Positions 17,301 to 26,745 of a stretch of DNA of 64,000 bases are shown here, piece after piece; within the stretch, counting starts at the first letter, position 1; the number at the start of each line of letters is the position of its first letter. A program made the position numbers and the translations under genes. The stretch spans positions 70,008 through 134,007 of the forward strand of contig JALHMY010000001.1 of assembly GCA_022843805.1 (NCBI GenBank), written 5' to 3'. The notes under the pieces were generated by a model, which saw nothing but the letters and a program-made list of their open reading frames with translations, made no database searches and was not told where the DNA came from. The DNA is from Fuerstiella sp. Its GTDB lineage: Bacteria > Planctomycetota > Planctomycetia > Planctomycetales > Planctomycetaceae.

Positions 17301-19045
17301 ATCCGGAGCTGTTAATTACCATGAAGCGATTCCTGAGCATGATCATTCCGTCCCTCTGTCTGACTGCGGCACCCGCGATGGGGCAGCCAGCCGGAGCGAC
17401 ATCGTGCCACTTTGAGGATGTCAGCGAATCGGCGGGCCTGCACTTTCGTCATCATTCCCCTCTCAGCAAAGAGCGGCACCTGCACCTTGTGATGGGCTCC
17501 GGCGTCGCATGGCTGGATATCGATCATGACGGGTGGCCCGACCTCTGCTTTGCGCAGGGCTGTTCGTGGCAGGGGCAGAGCCCGGGGCAACTGGAGCCAA
17601 ACTCCGCAGAGACTTCGCTCGATCGAATCTTCCGAAATTATGGCGGAGATTTTAAAGACGTCACCCGTGCAGCGGGAATACTCAACTATCGCTACTCGAT
17701 GGGTCTGGCGGCTGGTGATCTGGACAATGACGGCTTTGTGGACCTGATGATATCCTGTTTTGGTTCCCATCAGCTTTACCGCAATAACGGTGACGGAACG
17801 TTCGACGACGTCTCGTCGCAGCTTGGCTCTGAGCCGTCAATTCTGTCGGCCAGTTGCACGTGGGTTGATTGTGACCAGGATGGTCTGCTCGACCTGTATG
17901 TAACAAACTACGTTCAGGCAGATCCGGAGAACTATGCTGTCTGCACGCAAACACATCGAAATCGCACTGTCGCCATACCCTGTCCTCCCCGAAAGTATGC
18001 ATGGCCAACCGACACGCTCTACAAAAACATGGGAGATGGCCGATTTCTCGATATCTCTCAGGAGGCGGGACTTCAGAACTGTGTGAAATCGGCCGGCCTT
18101 GGAGTGGTAGCAGGAGATTTCAACGGCGACCAGATTATCGATCTCTATGTGGCAAACGATACAACCGCCAATTTCCTGCTGATCAATGACGGCCGCGGAC
18201 ATTTTCATGACACGGCGATTCCGGCAGGAGCAGCGTTCAATCGTCTGGGAGAAGCTGAAGCCGGTATGGGTGTTGCCAGCGGAGACGTTGATGGAGACGG
18301 ACGGCTCGATTTGTTTGTAGGCAACTATTACGGAGAATCAAACACCCTGTATCGCAGCGAAGAACAGGGTGTTTTCCTGGATGTTACCGCGGAATACGGA
18401 CTCGCGGCACCAAGCCGCACCAGGCTGACGTTCGGAACAATACTGGCCGACTTCAATAACGATACCTGGCTGGATGCATTTATTGCCAACGGACACCTGT
18501 CTGATCAGTTGAGTGAACTTGGGCTGCAGATTCCTTTCCGCCAGAAAAGCCAGCTGATGATGAACTCTCAGGGAACTCACTTCCTTGACTCCACCGCTGT
18601 GGCCGGTCACTACTTTCGGCAGGACGTTGTAGGGCGAGGCTGTGCGGCTGGCGACTTTAATCTCGATGGATTTCCGGACATTGTGGTACAGCACCTCAAT
18701 GAATCGGCCGCGTTGCTGCAGAACTCGGGGAACTCGCAGAACCCGTCTGTTTCGCTTCGTCTGGTCGGGCGAAGCGGAAATCGCGATGGACTTGGCACTC
18801 GACTGGAGGTCGAACTTCCGGACCGAACAATCATGCGGTATCGCGAGGGCAGCTCCAGCTATCTTTCGTGCAATGATGCCCGGCTTACCATTGGTCTCGG
18901 AAACGTCTCCATGCCGGTGACTGTCCGGATTCAATGGCCGGGCGGTGCACTGCAGACTGTTGAAGAACTGGTGGCCGGAACGGAGGTGATCATCGTGGAG
19001 GGTCGCGAGGCGCTACTCACGGCTGACATGCGAGTTGAACCATGA
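17297..19045 (+). CDS. CRTAC1 family protein (FG-GAP repeats with ASPIC/UnbV domain)
   Basis: A 582-residue predicted exported protein. A signal peptide (MKRFLSMIIPSLCLTAAPAMG, split by an alternative ATG at 17321) is followed by FEDVSESAGLHFRH. Seven calcium-type FG-GAP/VCBS repeats come next, including DIDHDGWPDLCF, DLDNDGFVDLMIS, DCDQDGLLDLYVTNY, DVDGDGRLDLFVGN and DFNLDGFPDIVV. These would form an integrin-like propeller. Residues from about 490 match the ASPIC/UnbV domain (GLGTRLEVEL and VRIQWPGGALQTVEEL). These proteins are extracellular or periplasmic, with a presumed binding role. ATGA overlaps tie it to both neighbours, the PQQ fusion gene and the TPR gene. Confidence 0.92.
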   Translation: MNPELLITMKRFLSMIIPSLCLTAAPAMGQPAGATSCHFEDVSESAGLHFRHHSPLSKERHLHLVMGSGVAWLDIDHDGWPDLCFAQGCSWQGQSPGQLEPNSAETSLDRIFRNYGGDFKDVTRAAGILNYRYSMGLAAGDLDNDGFVDLMISCFGSHQLYRNNGDGTFDDVSSQLGSEPSILSASCTWVDCDQDGLLDLYVTNYVQADPENYAVCTQTHRNRTVAIPCPPRKYAWPTDTLYKNMGDGRFLDISQEAGLQNCVKSAGLGVVAGDFNGDQIIDLYVANDTTANFLLINDGRGHFHDTAIPAGAAFNRLGEAEAGMGVASGDVDGDGRLDLFVGNYYGESNTLYRSEEQGVFLDVTAEYGLAAPSRTRLTFGTILADFNNDTWLDAFIANGHLSDQLSELGLQIPFRQKSQLMMNSQGTHFLDSTAVAGHYFRQDVVGRGCAAGDFNLDGFPDIVVQHLNESAALLQNSGNSQNPSVSLRLVGRSGNRDGLGTRLEVELPDRTIMRYREGSSSYLSCNDARLTIGLGNVSMPVTVRIQWPGGALQTVEELVAGTEVIIVEGREALLTADMRVEP

Positions 19046-19824
19046 GGAATATCGATCTCCCGTCAGGACGTAACAGCCGGGCGATATTCGTCCGAACAGT
19101 TTGCTTCTTCGCCGCTGTGGCTGCATTGCTGGCGACCCTGACTTTCTGGCTATGGGGAACGGTCAGAAATTCCAGCGTCCGGTCTGTCTCCGAATCGTTA
19201 CAATTTCGTGAAGACCTGCGGGAACTCGCGAAGGGACGACGAGCGGCGGAGTTCGGTGACTATGAGACCGCACTTCAGCACGCGGAGAATGCGATCATGA
19301 TTCAGCCGGAAAGCATTGCTGTCAATCTCTTCAGGTCGGAGTTGCTTTTTCGACTGCACCGGACGGATGAAATGCGAGAGCCGCTTCAGGCCATTCTTCG
19401 TCAGAATCCTGATCATTTCGAGGCACACGCTAATCTTGCATTCTCGCTGCGTTTCTGCGGGATGCTGGATGAGGCTGAGGCCCATGTAAAATGGTGCATT
19501 GAACGTCGTCCGGACTTTCTTCCGACCCGCCGAATATTAGCCGAAATTCTGCGAGATCGGGGGGATTCGGAATCTGCTCTGAGGGAGATTCGCAAACTGA
19601 TTCTGGCTTCGCCGCGAGATCCTGACTGTCATCTTCTGCAGGCGGAACTGCTGATGTATCGCCGAGAATTCGAGCTGGCTTATCAAAACCTGCTGCCACT
19701 CGATGAGCAGTTTAGAGGAGACCACCGTTTTGCAGCGACGATGGCTCGCCTCTGCATTGTCAGTGGTCGAAATCCGGAAGCTGCGAAGTACAACGAGATT
19801 CTTAAACGGCTGCAATCGCATTGA
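19042..19824 (+). CDS. Membrane-anchored TPR protein
   Basis: A 260-residue protein with one N-terminal membrane helix (TVCFFAAVAALLATLTFWLWG) followed by TPR repeats. Examples are AAEFGDYETALQHAENAIMI, FEAHANLAFSLRFCGMLDEA and RRILAEILRDRGDSESALRE. The repeats would face the periplasm and bind peptides or proteins. The start codon overlaps the ASPIC gene stop (ATGA), so it completes a three-gene coupled operon. CRTAC1 and TPR proteins often occur together, which fits a joint surface or export function, but the role is not known. Confidence 0.83.
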   Translation: MRNIDLPSGRNSRAIFVRTVCFFAAVAALLATLTFWLWGTVRNSSVRSVSESLQFREDLRELAKGRRAAEFGDYETALQHAENAIMIQPESIAVNLFRSELLFRLHRTDEMREPLQAILRQNPDHFEAHANLAFSLRFCGMLDEAEAHVKWCIERRPDFLPTRRILAEILRDRGDSESALREIRKLILASPRDPDCHLLQAELLMYRREFELAYQNLLPLDEQFRGDHRFAATMARLCIVSGRNPEAAKYNEILKRLQSH

Positions 19825-20120
19825 GCAGGCGACAATAACCAAACTGCTCTTTGCAGCCTGCCATCAATCATCCCGAATGCTGAGATCGCAGAAGATCCGC
19901 TGGAGCTGGATTTCAGAATTGCAGCGTCGTGGTTCGCAGGTTGAGAATCGCCACCTGACTCGTTCCCACTGTTCAGGGGATCTTAGTTTTTGGTTAACAC
20001 CGGATTCCGCCATTTGAATCCTGGATGAAACTCCGTAGGCTTTCGGAAGTAAGCAGGTTTCGACAGCGGTTAATGGTGTTGACAGGTAATTCGGAAATCA
20101 ACGGAACAGGAATGCGTTCA

Positions 20121-21149
20121 ATGAAGTTGCATCATCGCAGAGGCGATCGCGGATTTACACTGATTGAGTTGCTTGTAGTCATTGCCATTATTGCGATTCT
20201 TATTGCTCTTCTGCTTCCAGCTGTGCAGCAGGCGCGAGAAGCAGCTCGCAGAACCCAATGCAAGAACAATCTGAAGCAAATCGGCCTGGCGCTGCACAAC
20301 TATGAGTCGACATTCTCGGTGTTTCCCATGGGAGATTGTTCGGTCAATCGTGGCACAGGTGATATTCCTCAGGCTTCAGTGCATGCGTACATCCTGCCGT
20401 ATCTTGAGGGAGGGAATAACTATGCGACTTTCAATTTCAATTTTCAGGTGAATGGAAATGCCAACAACACTCAGGCGAGGATTCAGATAATCCCCAGTTA
20501 CCACTGCCCCTCGGACCCGGGAGGTACGCGAAATCTGGTGGCGAACGTGATCAATGCCGCAAGCACCAACTACATGCAGTGTCTCGGTTCGCATTCTGAT
20601 CATGCGGGATACGTTGTCTCCGGAAACACGATTCAGCGAAGCTCTCTCCACGGAATGTTCTCCCGGAACTCGCGTACAAGAATGGGTGATATTACTGATG
20701 GAACGAGCAACACGGCAATGTTTGCAGAAATCAGGAAGGGACCCAACAACACAAGCTCGTTCCTCATTGTACCTGCCGGGGCTCCACATGATTTCAATGT
20801 GGCGACAAACTTTACGACTGGCCCCTGGACAGGCAATGACCAACTTTCTCCCCCCGCCGCTTGCGAGAATCGCGCGGTCAATGCCTGGGCCTACCGCGGA
20901 CTGCAGTATTATCGCGGACTTCTCGTGGCCACATATTATACTCACACTCTTGTTCCAAACGCGCGTGTTCGTGACTGTATCACTTCGTCACTTTGGCAGG
21001 GTCATCTTGCCGCGAGAAGTTACCACGTGGGTGGTGCGCAAACCGTGCTGGCCGACGGCTCTGTACGTTTCGTGAGTGAGAACATTGACGGAAACGTCTG
21101 GCGAGCCGTGGGGAGTATCTCCAATGGTGAAGTGTCGGGTGAGTTCTAA
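20121..21149 (+). CDS. DUF1559 pilin-like protein
   Basis: A 342-residue DUF1559 member. ATG 20121 is chosen because AGGA lies nine bases before it and it gives a normal short leader, [11 protein letters not shown]; the frame is open from 20025 but that part adds only an unlike extension. [20 protein letters not shown] and [18 protein letters not shown] are nearly identical to the copy at 12079-13074, while the remaining domain differs. The H-x9-DG motif reads [17 protein letters not shown]. It is followed after 52 bp by a lipoprotein gene, repeating the arrangement of the first pair. Confidence 0.92.
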   Translation: MKLHHRRGDRGFTLIELLVVIAIIAILIALLLPAVQQAREAARRTQCKNNLKQIGLALHNYESTFSVFPMGDCSVNRGTGDIPQASVHAYILPYLEGGNNYATFNFNFQVNGNANNTQARIQIIPSYHCPSDPGGTRNLVANVINAASTNYMQCLGSHSDHAGYVVSGNTIQRSSLHGMFSRNSRTRMGDITDGTSNTAMFAEIRKGPNNTSSFLIVPAGAPHDFNVATNFTTGPWTGNDQLSPPAACENRAVNAWAYRGLQYYRGLLVATYYTHTLVPNARVRDCITSSLWQGHLAARSYHVGGAQTVLADGSVRFVSENIDGNVWRAVGSISNGEVSGEF

Positions 21150-21201
21150 CGCTGACATCAACCTTTTTATTCTGTTATTCAGTTGCCCTGTTATTAAGGT
21201 C

Positions 21202-21651
21202 ATGGAATCAATGCTTTGCCGATGGGTGTTCTCTTTCGCAGGACTGCTTCTTCTCTCTGGCTGTGGAAATGCTCAACCCACCGGCGAAAGACTTGCCACC
21301 GTCAGTGCCTCTGGCGTTCTCACGCTGAACAGTAAGCCACTGGAGTATTATCAGGTTCTTTTTTTTCCTCCCAACGGGCAGAGGCCGGCGGCCGGAACGG
21401 CGGATGCCGAGGGGAAGTTTGTGCTGGGTACCAATGAGCCGCAGGATGGCGCTGTTGTCGGCTCACACAAAGTCGCCATCAACTGGGTGGGGCCACCTTC
21501 AACAGATCCAAACGATGGCATAATGGAGTTTTCGGAACCGCCAGCTCCCTCCATCCGGATTGATCCCCGTTATTCGGATCCCGAAACGTCAGGGCTTGTC
21601 GTGGAAATACCCGCCAGCGGCACAAACGAGATTCGAATTGATCTGAAATGA
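21202..21651 (+). CDS. Lipoprotein of the type paired with DUF1559 genes
   Basis: A 149-residue predicted lipoprotein with signal peptide and lipobox (LLLLSGCGN). The beta-rich domain has the same plan as the lipoprotein at 11404-11916: ASGVLTLNSKPLEYYQVLFFP, in two strands, then EGKFVLGTNEPQDGAVVGSHKVAI and a C-terminal GTNEIRIDL. ATG 21211 is an alternative start, better spaced from AAGG. The open frame extends back to 21076 across the DUF1559 stop, but without a signal peptide in place. It is probably cotranscribed with the DUF1559 gene. Confidence 0.8.
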   Translation: MESMLCRWVFSFAGLLLLSGCGNAQPTGERLATVSASGVLTLNSKPLEYYQVLFFPPNGQRPAAGTADAEGKFVLGTNEPQDGAVVGSHKVAINWVGPPSTDPNDGIMEFSEPPAPSIRIDPRYSDPETSGLVVEIPASGTNEIRIDLK

Positions 21652-21884
21652 TCGGACCCGGGTTTCACGATGTCCGGGCGGCCAGGGATTCCGGACGAGT
21701 CGTCTCCAATGCAAGGTTGACTTGTCGGTCCCGGCTCGCCATCCTGCTCTGTACACTGTGGTGGAGGTCTGCGTGAACGTGATACGGCTTCGAGCAGCAA
21801 GCCACGTCACGTGCCGATTCTGGTGGGAGTCACGACTTCCTCCATCCGCTTTGAAACACTCCTTCAGGCAGAGGACTCGCCGTC

Positions 21885-23138
21885 ATGCGATTCTTAACAC
21901 ACGGGATCCGCAGACTTTGCGGCTCGATTTGCTGGAATACCGGTGATGAGCCTGACCGATTGCGAATTCTTACACGCCGTTGCCCGGCAAAAGCAGCTAA
22001 GTTTTCCGCTGGCCTGATCCTGTTGCTAATGCCGCTGACCGTTGTGGCTCAGGAAGTGACGGTGACTTCGGCGTTTCTGCAGGACAATCTTGACCGCCTG
22101 CGAGACGAGACCAATCTTGTCGGGGTGGGCGCAACGCTGCTGGTTGATGGGAAGATCGTTTCTGCTGCTGTCAGCGGCAAGCGAAAGCAGGGTTCCGACA
22201 TTGCCGTCACCGTTGACGACAAATGGCACATCGGCTCGATCACCAAATCGATGACCGCCACGGTGATCGGAAGACTCATCGAACGCGGGATGCTTTCATG
22301 GGATAGTCCGCTGCCCGATCTGCTGCCAGGGATAGCGAAGGACTTTGATCCGAGCTGGAACCAGGTGACGCTGCATCATGTCCTGACTCATACGGCCGGG
22401 CTTCCTGCAAATTTCTCACTGTTAAATCGACTCGACTGGCCCGACGATTTCGAAACGCTGCACACCAGCCGCAGAGAGGCTCTGTCAGAAATTCTTGCGA
22501 AGCCTGCCGCGTCGTCACCAGGACAGGTGTTTGTCTATTCCAATGTTGGCTATACACTGGCCGGGTTGATTGCCGCTGAGACGGCCGGCACGACCTGGGA
22601 ATCGCTCATCAATGAAGAGCTGTTTCGGCCGCTCAAACTTCAGTCTGCCGGTTTCGGACCGCCGCTGGGAGATCAGCCCCTCGATCAACCCTGGGGACAT
22701 CGACGCGCGCTGTTCCTGAGATCGCCCATGGACCCTCGAAATCGTGCGGACAATTCCCCCATGATGGCACCAGCAGGCTGCGTTCATATTTCGATGGCCG
22801 ATCTGGCTCGATTCGGCTGGGAACATCTTCAGGGTGAAGCGGCGAAGTCGACCCTGCTGAGAAAGGAGACCTTTCAAAAACTCCATGAACCCGCAATGAA
22901 TCAGTATGCCTGCGGCTGGGTCAATACGCAGAGCGACTGGGCGGACGGAAAAACCCTGTGGCACAACGGTTCCAATACGATGTGGTATTCGCTTCTCGTA
23001 CTGATCCCTTCGAAGAACGCCACAGTCGTTGTTGTAGCGAATGATTTTACACCCGGCGCTGAGCCGGGATTCTTCAAGGTTGTCGAAGCCGTCTGTTCCA
23101 GACTGCCTGCAAAACACACGGTCACCTTTTATCCATGA
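21885..23138 (+). CDS. Serine beta-lactamase-family hydrolase
   Basis: A 417-residue class C beta-lactamase-like (Pfam Beta-lactamase) protein. It has the catalytic SxxK (SITKSMTATVIGRLIERG, with Ser and Lys), the YxN motif as VYSNVGYTLAG, and HNG as LWHNGSNTMWY in place of KTG. A hydrophobic stretch near residues 40-55 (FSAGLILLLMPLTVVAQ) looks like the signal peptide, so translation may begin further in than ATG 21885, although GAGGA lies nine bases before that ATG. Members hydrolyse esters or peptides, or act as D,D-peptidases; true beta-lactamase activity is not implied. It appears monocistronic, with repeats downstream. Confidence 0.88.
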   Translation: MRFLTHGIRRLCGSICWNTGDEPDRLRILTRRCPAKAAKFSAGLILLLMPLTVVAQEVTVTSAFLQDNLDRLRDETNLVGVGATLLVDGKIVSAAVSGKRKQGSDIAVTVDDKWHIGSITKSMTATVIGRLIERGMLSWDSPLPDLLPGIAKDFDPSWNQVTLHHVLTHTAGLPANFSLLNRLDWPDDFETLHTSRREALSEILAKPAASSPGQVFVYSNVGYTLAGLIAAETAGTTWESLINEELFRPLKLQSAGFGPPLGDQPLDQPWGHRRALFLRSPMDPRNRADNSPMMAPAGCVHISMADLARFGWEHLQGEAAKSTLLRKETFQKLHEPAMNQYACGWVNTQSDWADGKTLWHNGSNTMWYSLLVLIPSKNATVVVVANDFTPGAEPGFFKVVEAVCSRLPAKHTVTFYP

Positions 23139-23162
23139 TTTCGGGCCGAATGACAGCGGGAC

Positions 23163-23470
23163 GCGGGTGTTGTTGGAACGGCGTTGCGGGTGTTATTGGT
23201 ACGGCGTTGAGTGCAATCCGCGGCGGGCCCTCCCCCGGCCTTCGGCCGACCCCTCCCACTCCGCTTCGCTCCGCGGGAGGGGAGGTTATAAAAACCTCCT
23301 CCCCCAACGAAGTTGGGGGAGGTCGAGCGAGCGGCAGCGAGATCGGGAGGGGGATGGTGAACCGCGGGGGAGGGTGTTATTGGGGCGGCGTTGAGTGCAT
23401 TACGCGGCGGGCCCTCCCCCGGCCTTCGGCCGACCCCTCCCACTTCGCTGCGCTGCGCGGGAGGGGAGGG
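23163..23470. repeat. Tandem GC-rich multi-hairpin repeat, two copies
   Basis: Two copies of a unit about 184 bp apart (marker GAGTGCA at 23209 and 23393). Each includes GGCCTTCGGCC, CCCCTCCCACT and the matching GGGAGGGG. Between them lies a perfect 11-bp stem, 23298-23308 with 23312-23322, closed by a GAA loop. The unit starts with a short motif (GGTGTTRTTGG.RCGGCGTTG) seen three times. The same element recurs in inverse orientation at 33990-34391. It fills the space between two convergent genes and has no credible coding content, although chance frames run through it. Confidence 0.85.
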
Positions 23471-23524
23471 ATTTGGGAGGGGCCAAAATGGTCGTCTCGC
23501 ACTGCTGCGGTTACTGACAGGCAA

Positions 23525-24481
23525 TCAGGCCGTCTTCATGGCAGCAACACTTGCCTTCATCTTTTCAAGCCCGGTTTTTGCAACGCTGAGTGCATCCTGC
23601 TGCCAGTAATCCCGATTGAATAATTCCAGTGATAATGTCACCGATCGGTTCTTTCCGCCAACCAGGCCCAGGATGTGCTGCACAGGAGCAACTCCGTCCC
23701 CTGGGTAAACTCGGTGGGCATCGGTTATCTCTTCCCGCCCAGGCATCGCCGGATAATCATTGACATGGAAAACATGCACTGCCTCGTCGCTCAGCAACTG
23801 CAGCCCGCCGAATCCAGACCCTCCCTTGAAAATGTGATAAATATCCGGCAGCACACAGGCGCTGGGATGGTCGGCCTCGGTGCACACGAAAACCGTTTCG
23901 CCAAGTCTTGAAAGATTTGTGGAAAACCCCCAAACCTCCAGCTGAGGAACAACACCCGTCCGGTCCCCCAGCTCCAGCAGTGCCCGATAACGTTCCGCCA
24001 CAACGAACAGATCGAGCTTGTCTCCTTTGGTCGCGCCAGCCGGTGGGGCCGCAATCCGCGTGCCTCCAATTTCTCTCAGTACTTCCATGTCACGTTTCGC
24101 ATCGTCCAGAGCCTGTCGACGCTTTTCCGAATCGTCGACAATCCAGTTGGCAAACCCAATTGCACTGTCCACCGTCAATCCTGCATCTTCAATACGCTTC
24201 CGAAGGTCGGACAGTTTTCCGCCACCTTCCACATACTGATGAAGATTCTGCATCCACGGTTCAATCCCGTCGTATCCCGCCTCAGCCGTGATCCGAACTT
24301 CTTCCACAATTCCCAGCTGCTGACCACGAATGGTGCTGGTGTTCAGACAAAATCGAAACGGACTTGCTCCGTTTGTTTCTGTAGGGCTGTTTTCAGAAGA
24401 ACTCCGAACGGCATCTATCCCGCAAAGTCCGGCCACAAGTGCAGAGGAAGCAGACACAAAACCGCGACGTTTGATCGACAT
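23525..24481 (-). CDS. Exported sugar phosphate isomerase/epimerase-like TIM barrel
   Basis: A 318-residue protein of the AP-endonuclease-2/xylose isomerase-like TIM-barrel superfamily. It has a Tat-like leader (MSIKRRGFVSASSALVAG), then FRFCLNTSTIRG, AEAGYDGIEPWM, WGFSTNLSRLGETV, CVLPDIYHIFKGG, HVFHVNDYPA and LSLELFNRDYW, which form the strand ends and carry the likely metal ligands (Glu, Asp, His, Glu). Planctomycete paralogues are numerous and their substrates mostly unknown. It stands alone between the repeat cluster and the divergent ATPase cassette. Confidence 0.85.
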   Translation of the reverse strand: MSIKRRGFVSASSALVAGLCGIDAVRSSSENSPTETNGASPFRFCLNTSTIRGQQLGIVEEVRITAEAGYDGIEPWMQNLHQYVEGGGKLSDLRKRIEDAGLTVDSAIGFANWIVDDSEKRRQALDDAKRDMEVLREIGGTRIAAPPAGATKGDKLDLFVVAERYRALLELGDRTGVVPQLEVWGFSTNLSRLGETVFVCTEADHPSACVLPDIYHIFKGGSGFGGLQLLSDEAVHVFHVNDYPAMPGREEITDAHRVYPGDGVAPVQHILGLVGGKNRSVTLSLELFNRDYWQQDALSVAKTGLEKMKASVAAMKTA

Positions 24482-24801
24482 GAATAAACCCTGTTCTCAT
24501 TTTCCCTGTGGATGCTGCTGGCGACAGGACCGCGGAATAGCGAACCTTCAGCGATGCCGTTTGCGAGCCGTCATTTCGATGACCTGAGACTGCCCGTTTG
24601 CCCGCTGTCCGCATCCTATCGCTGTTCCGGGGATTTTTCTGCCTGAGCGATTTCAATTCGTTCGCAAAATTCGCTCACCAGGCAGTTACTCTTGCACACG
24701 GGCGAGTCACGTGTACTCTGATCGACACTCCAGCGGCTTGCAGTCAGCTCGACGCACTGTTCGAACGTTCAGTTTGTCACCGAGAAGTTGAAGTAGTCAT
24801 C
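24482..24801. promoter_or_regulatory. Divergent region upstream of the GHKL cassette
   Basis: This 320-bp interval lies between the TIM-barrel gene (minus) and the ATPase cassette (plus). The plus-strand frame is open here from TTG 24598, but the encoded 68 residues show no domain, so I treat it as non-coding. No strong promoter or operator was recognised by eye. Confidence 0.35.
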
Positions 24802-26745
24802 GTGAAACTGGCCTGGCATTTCAGCAAAGTGAATCCTCGATTTAAGAATCGGGAAGCCACACAGGGCGAATTTTTTGCCAGTGATACAGAGCTGCGCGGT
24901 TTTGTGCGTGAGGCCATACAGAACTCGCTGGATGCCCGGCGTCCTGGATTTACGGGAGCGATTGGCGTCCGAATTTTTCTTTCGGGGACGGAGAACGCGC
25001 TTCCGCGGGAGACGTCGAAGCGTTATTTCCGAGGCGGCTGGGATCATTTTCGAAGCGAATCCAGTGGCCTTCGGGACGCTCCGGTTTCTGACGAGCTTTG
25101 TCAGTTTGTTGTGTATGAAGACAGTGGGACGACCGGACTGACAGGCGACACGGATCAGTATCATGAGATCTCTGGCAGGCGGAATCCGTTTTACTACTTT
25201 TTTCGTGCCGAGGGTCAGTCGAACAAACGCGAAACGGGTCGCGGACGATGGGGACTGGGCAAATATGTCTTCCCTCGCAGCAGTCGAATACGGACGTTTT
25301 TTGGACTAACGGTTCGGTGCGATGATCGGCGACGACTGCTGGTCGGGCAGTCCATTCTCAGATCGCACGAAGTGGATGGAAAAAGCTACACGCCGGACGG
25401 ATGGTTTGGCGGCAAGCCTCCTCGTGAGGACGCAGCGCCACCGGTTGAAGACGACGACTTCATTGATCACTTTGAGCGCGATTTTTGCCTGGAGCGAAAA
25501 CGGGATCCCGGGTTGTCGATTGTGGTTCCGTTCTGCGACCCGACATGGGATGTCACTCAGGTGGCCAGCTGTATTGTTCAGGATTATTTCAGTGCCATCC
25601 TGCGAGATGAGCTGGTCGTGACGGTTGAGAGTCCGGATACGCAGCTGGTGATTCATTCGCAGTCGATCGCGGATGTGCTGACTCAGTGTGACGAGGACGT
25701 ACAGCTGCACATTCGGCCTTTGCTGGATTTGACGCTGTGGTCGAAGGCCTGTCAGGAAAGCGGGCAGCTGATTGTGCTGGCTCGCCGGGCCAGCCGGGGT
25801 GTGCCACGATGGACTCGCCGAGACCTTGATGACGAAGTGTTTGCCAGGATTCGCAGAGAGTATCGAAGCACTGGGCGTGCGGCGATTCGGATTCCTCTTC
25901 TGGTTCAGCCCAAAGGCGGAGAGCCCCGGCAGTCTCACTTCGACGTGTTTTTGGAGCGATGCGAATCGACCGTACAGCGACGACCCGTTTTTATTCGGGA
26001 AGGCATCGTGATTTCGGGCGTTCGTTCGCGCCTGATCCGGGACGTTAGCGCGATCGTGCAGATTGAAGATGCACCTCTGGCAACGTTTCTGGGTGACGCG
26101 GAGAATCCGGCACATACGGAATGGCACGAGGAATCATCGCACTTTAAAGGCAAGTACCTTCATGGTACGGCAACTCTGAGATTCGTCCGAAATACGGTTC
26201 CCGATCTTTGTCAGCTGCTGAGTGAAGAGCTGGAAGCTGAAGATTCGGAACTGTTGCTGGATGTCTTTTCCATCGGAACAGAAGGTGGCCAGGCGGGTTA
26301 TCCGGTTGGCTTTGAGAGTCGCAAATCTCGCGAGCGGTCATCAGCCGGCCTTGCGAAACTGCAGTCCGCGGCGCCCAGAGCAAAAGCCTGCCGAATCACT
26401 CGCCGAAAGGGAGGCTTTTGCATCACCGGAACAGGGCAGTCAGAAACGGAATCTGCTGATACTTCCAGAGGAGGCCCAAAAAACTCGTGCAAACGAATCG
26501 AAGTGCGAATGGCTTATGACAGGCGTCAGGGCAGTCCGCTGCGACGCTACAGCGCGACCGACTTTCAGCTTTCAGAAGCTCCGATATGCATCGAATCTTC
26601 GGGCACCAAAACGGAAATCGGTGGTCCGAATCTGCTGATTCTGACGCCGGAAGCCGGTCGTTTTGAGGTGATCGTAACCGGGTTTGATATCAATCGGGAC
26701 CTGTATGTCGTGACTCAGTCCGGAAAACTACATGCCTCGACTTAA
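24802..26745 (+). CDS. GHKL (Hsp90/MORC-like) ATPase, first gene of a three-gene cassette
   Basis: A 647-residue protein from GTG 24802, chosen because the family-like sequence begins there; the frame is open from 24598. Its GHKL ATP site is complete: REAIQNSLDA (E37, N41), the Asp box EDSGTTG (D107), and the lid GRGRWGLGKYVF (146-157). The preceding NREATQGEFF segment matches GHKL ATPases of phage-defence and restriction-type operons. The remaining 450 residues are mixed alpha/beta with no nuclease or helicase motif I can name. It overlaps the next gene by 14 bp. ATP-driven dimer closure, as in Hsp90, MutL and MORC, is expected. A defence role is inferred from family context only. Confidence 0.8.
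   Translation: MKLAWHFSKVNPRFKNREATQGEFFASDTELRGFVREAIQNSLDARRPGFTGAIGVRIFLSGTENALPRETSKRYFRGGWDHFRSESSGLRDAPVSDELCQFVVYEDSGTTGLTGDTDQYHEISGRRNPFYYFFRAEGQSNKRETGRGRWGLGKYVFPRSSRIRTFFGLTVRCDDRRRLLVGQSILRSHEVDGKSYTPDGWFGGKPPREDAAPPVEDDDFIDHFERDFCLERKRDPGLSIVVPFCDPTWDVTQVASCIVQDYFSAILRDELVVTVESPDTQLVIHSQSIADVLTQCDEDVQLHIRPLLDLTLWSKACQESGQLIVLARRASRGVPRWTRRDLDDEVFARIRREYRSTGRAAIRIPLLVQPKGGEPRQSHFDVFLERCESTVQRRPVFIREGIVISGVRSRLIRDVSAIVQIEDAPLATFLGDAENPAHTEWHEESSHFKGKYLHGTATLRFVRNTVPDLCQLLSEELEAEDSELLLDVFSIGTEGGQAGYPVGFESRKSRERSSAGLAKLQSAAPRAKACRITRRKGGFCITGTGQSETESADTSRGGPKNSCKRIEVRMAYDRRQGSPLRRYSATDFQLSEAPICIESSGTKTEIGGPNLLILTPEAGRFEVIVTGFDINRDLYVVTQSGKLHAST

Noticed and set aside
21885-23138. 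True antibiotic-resistance beta-lactamase
   Set aside because: The SxxK and YxN motifs are shared with many esterases and peptidases, and HNG replaces KTG, so resistance cannot be claimed.
23163-23470. CRISPR array
   Set aside because: There are only two units of about 184 bp with internal hairpins; no short regular repeats with unique spacers and no cas genes.
23135-23623. Open frames through the first GC-rich repeat cluster
   Set aside because: Frames are open on both strands and reflect repeat composition (Pro, Arg and Gly repeats), not conserved protein.
24598-24801. TTG-initiated extension of the GHKL ATPase
   Set aside because: The 68 added residues have no domain features and the family-like sequence begins at 24802.
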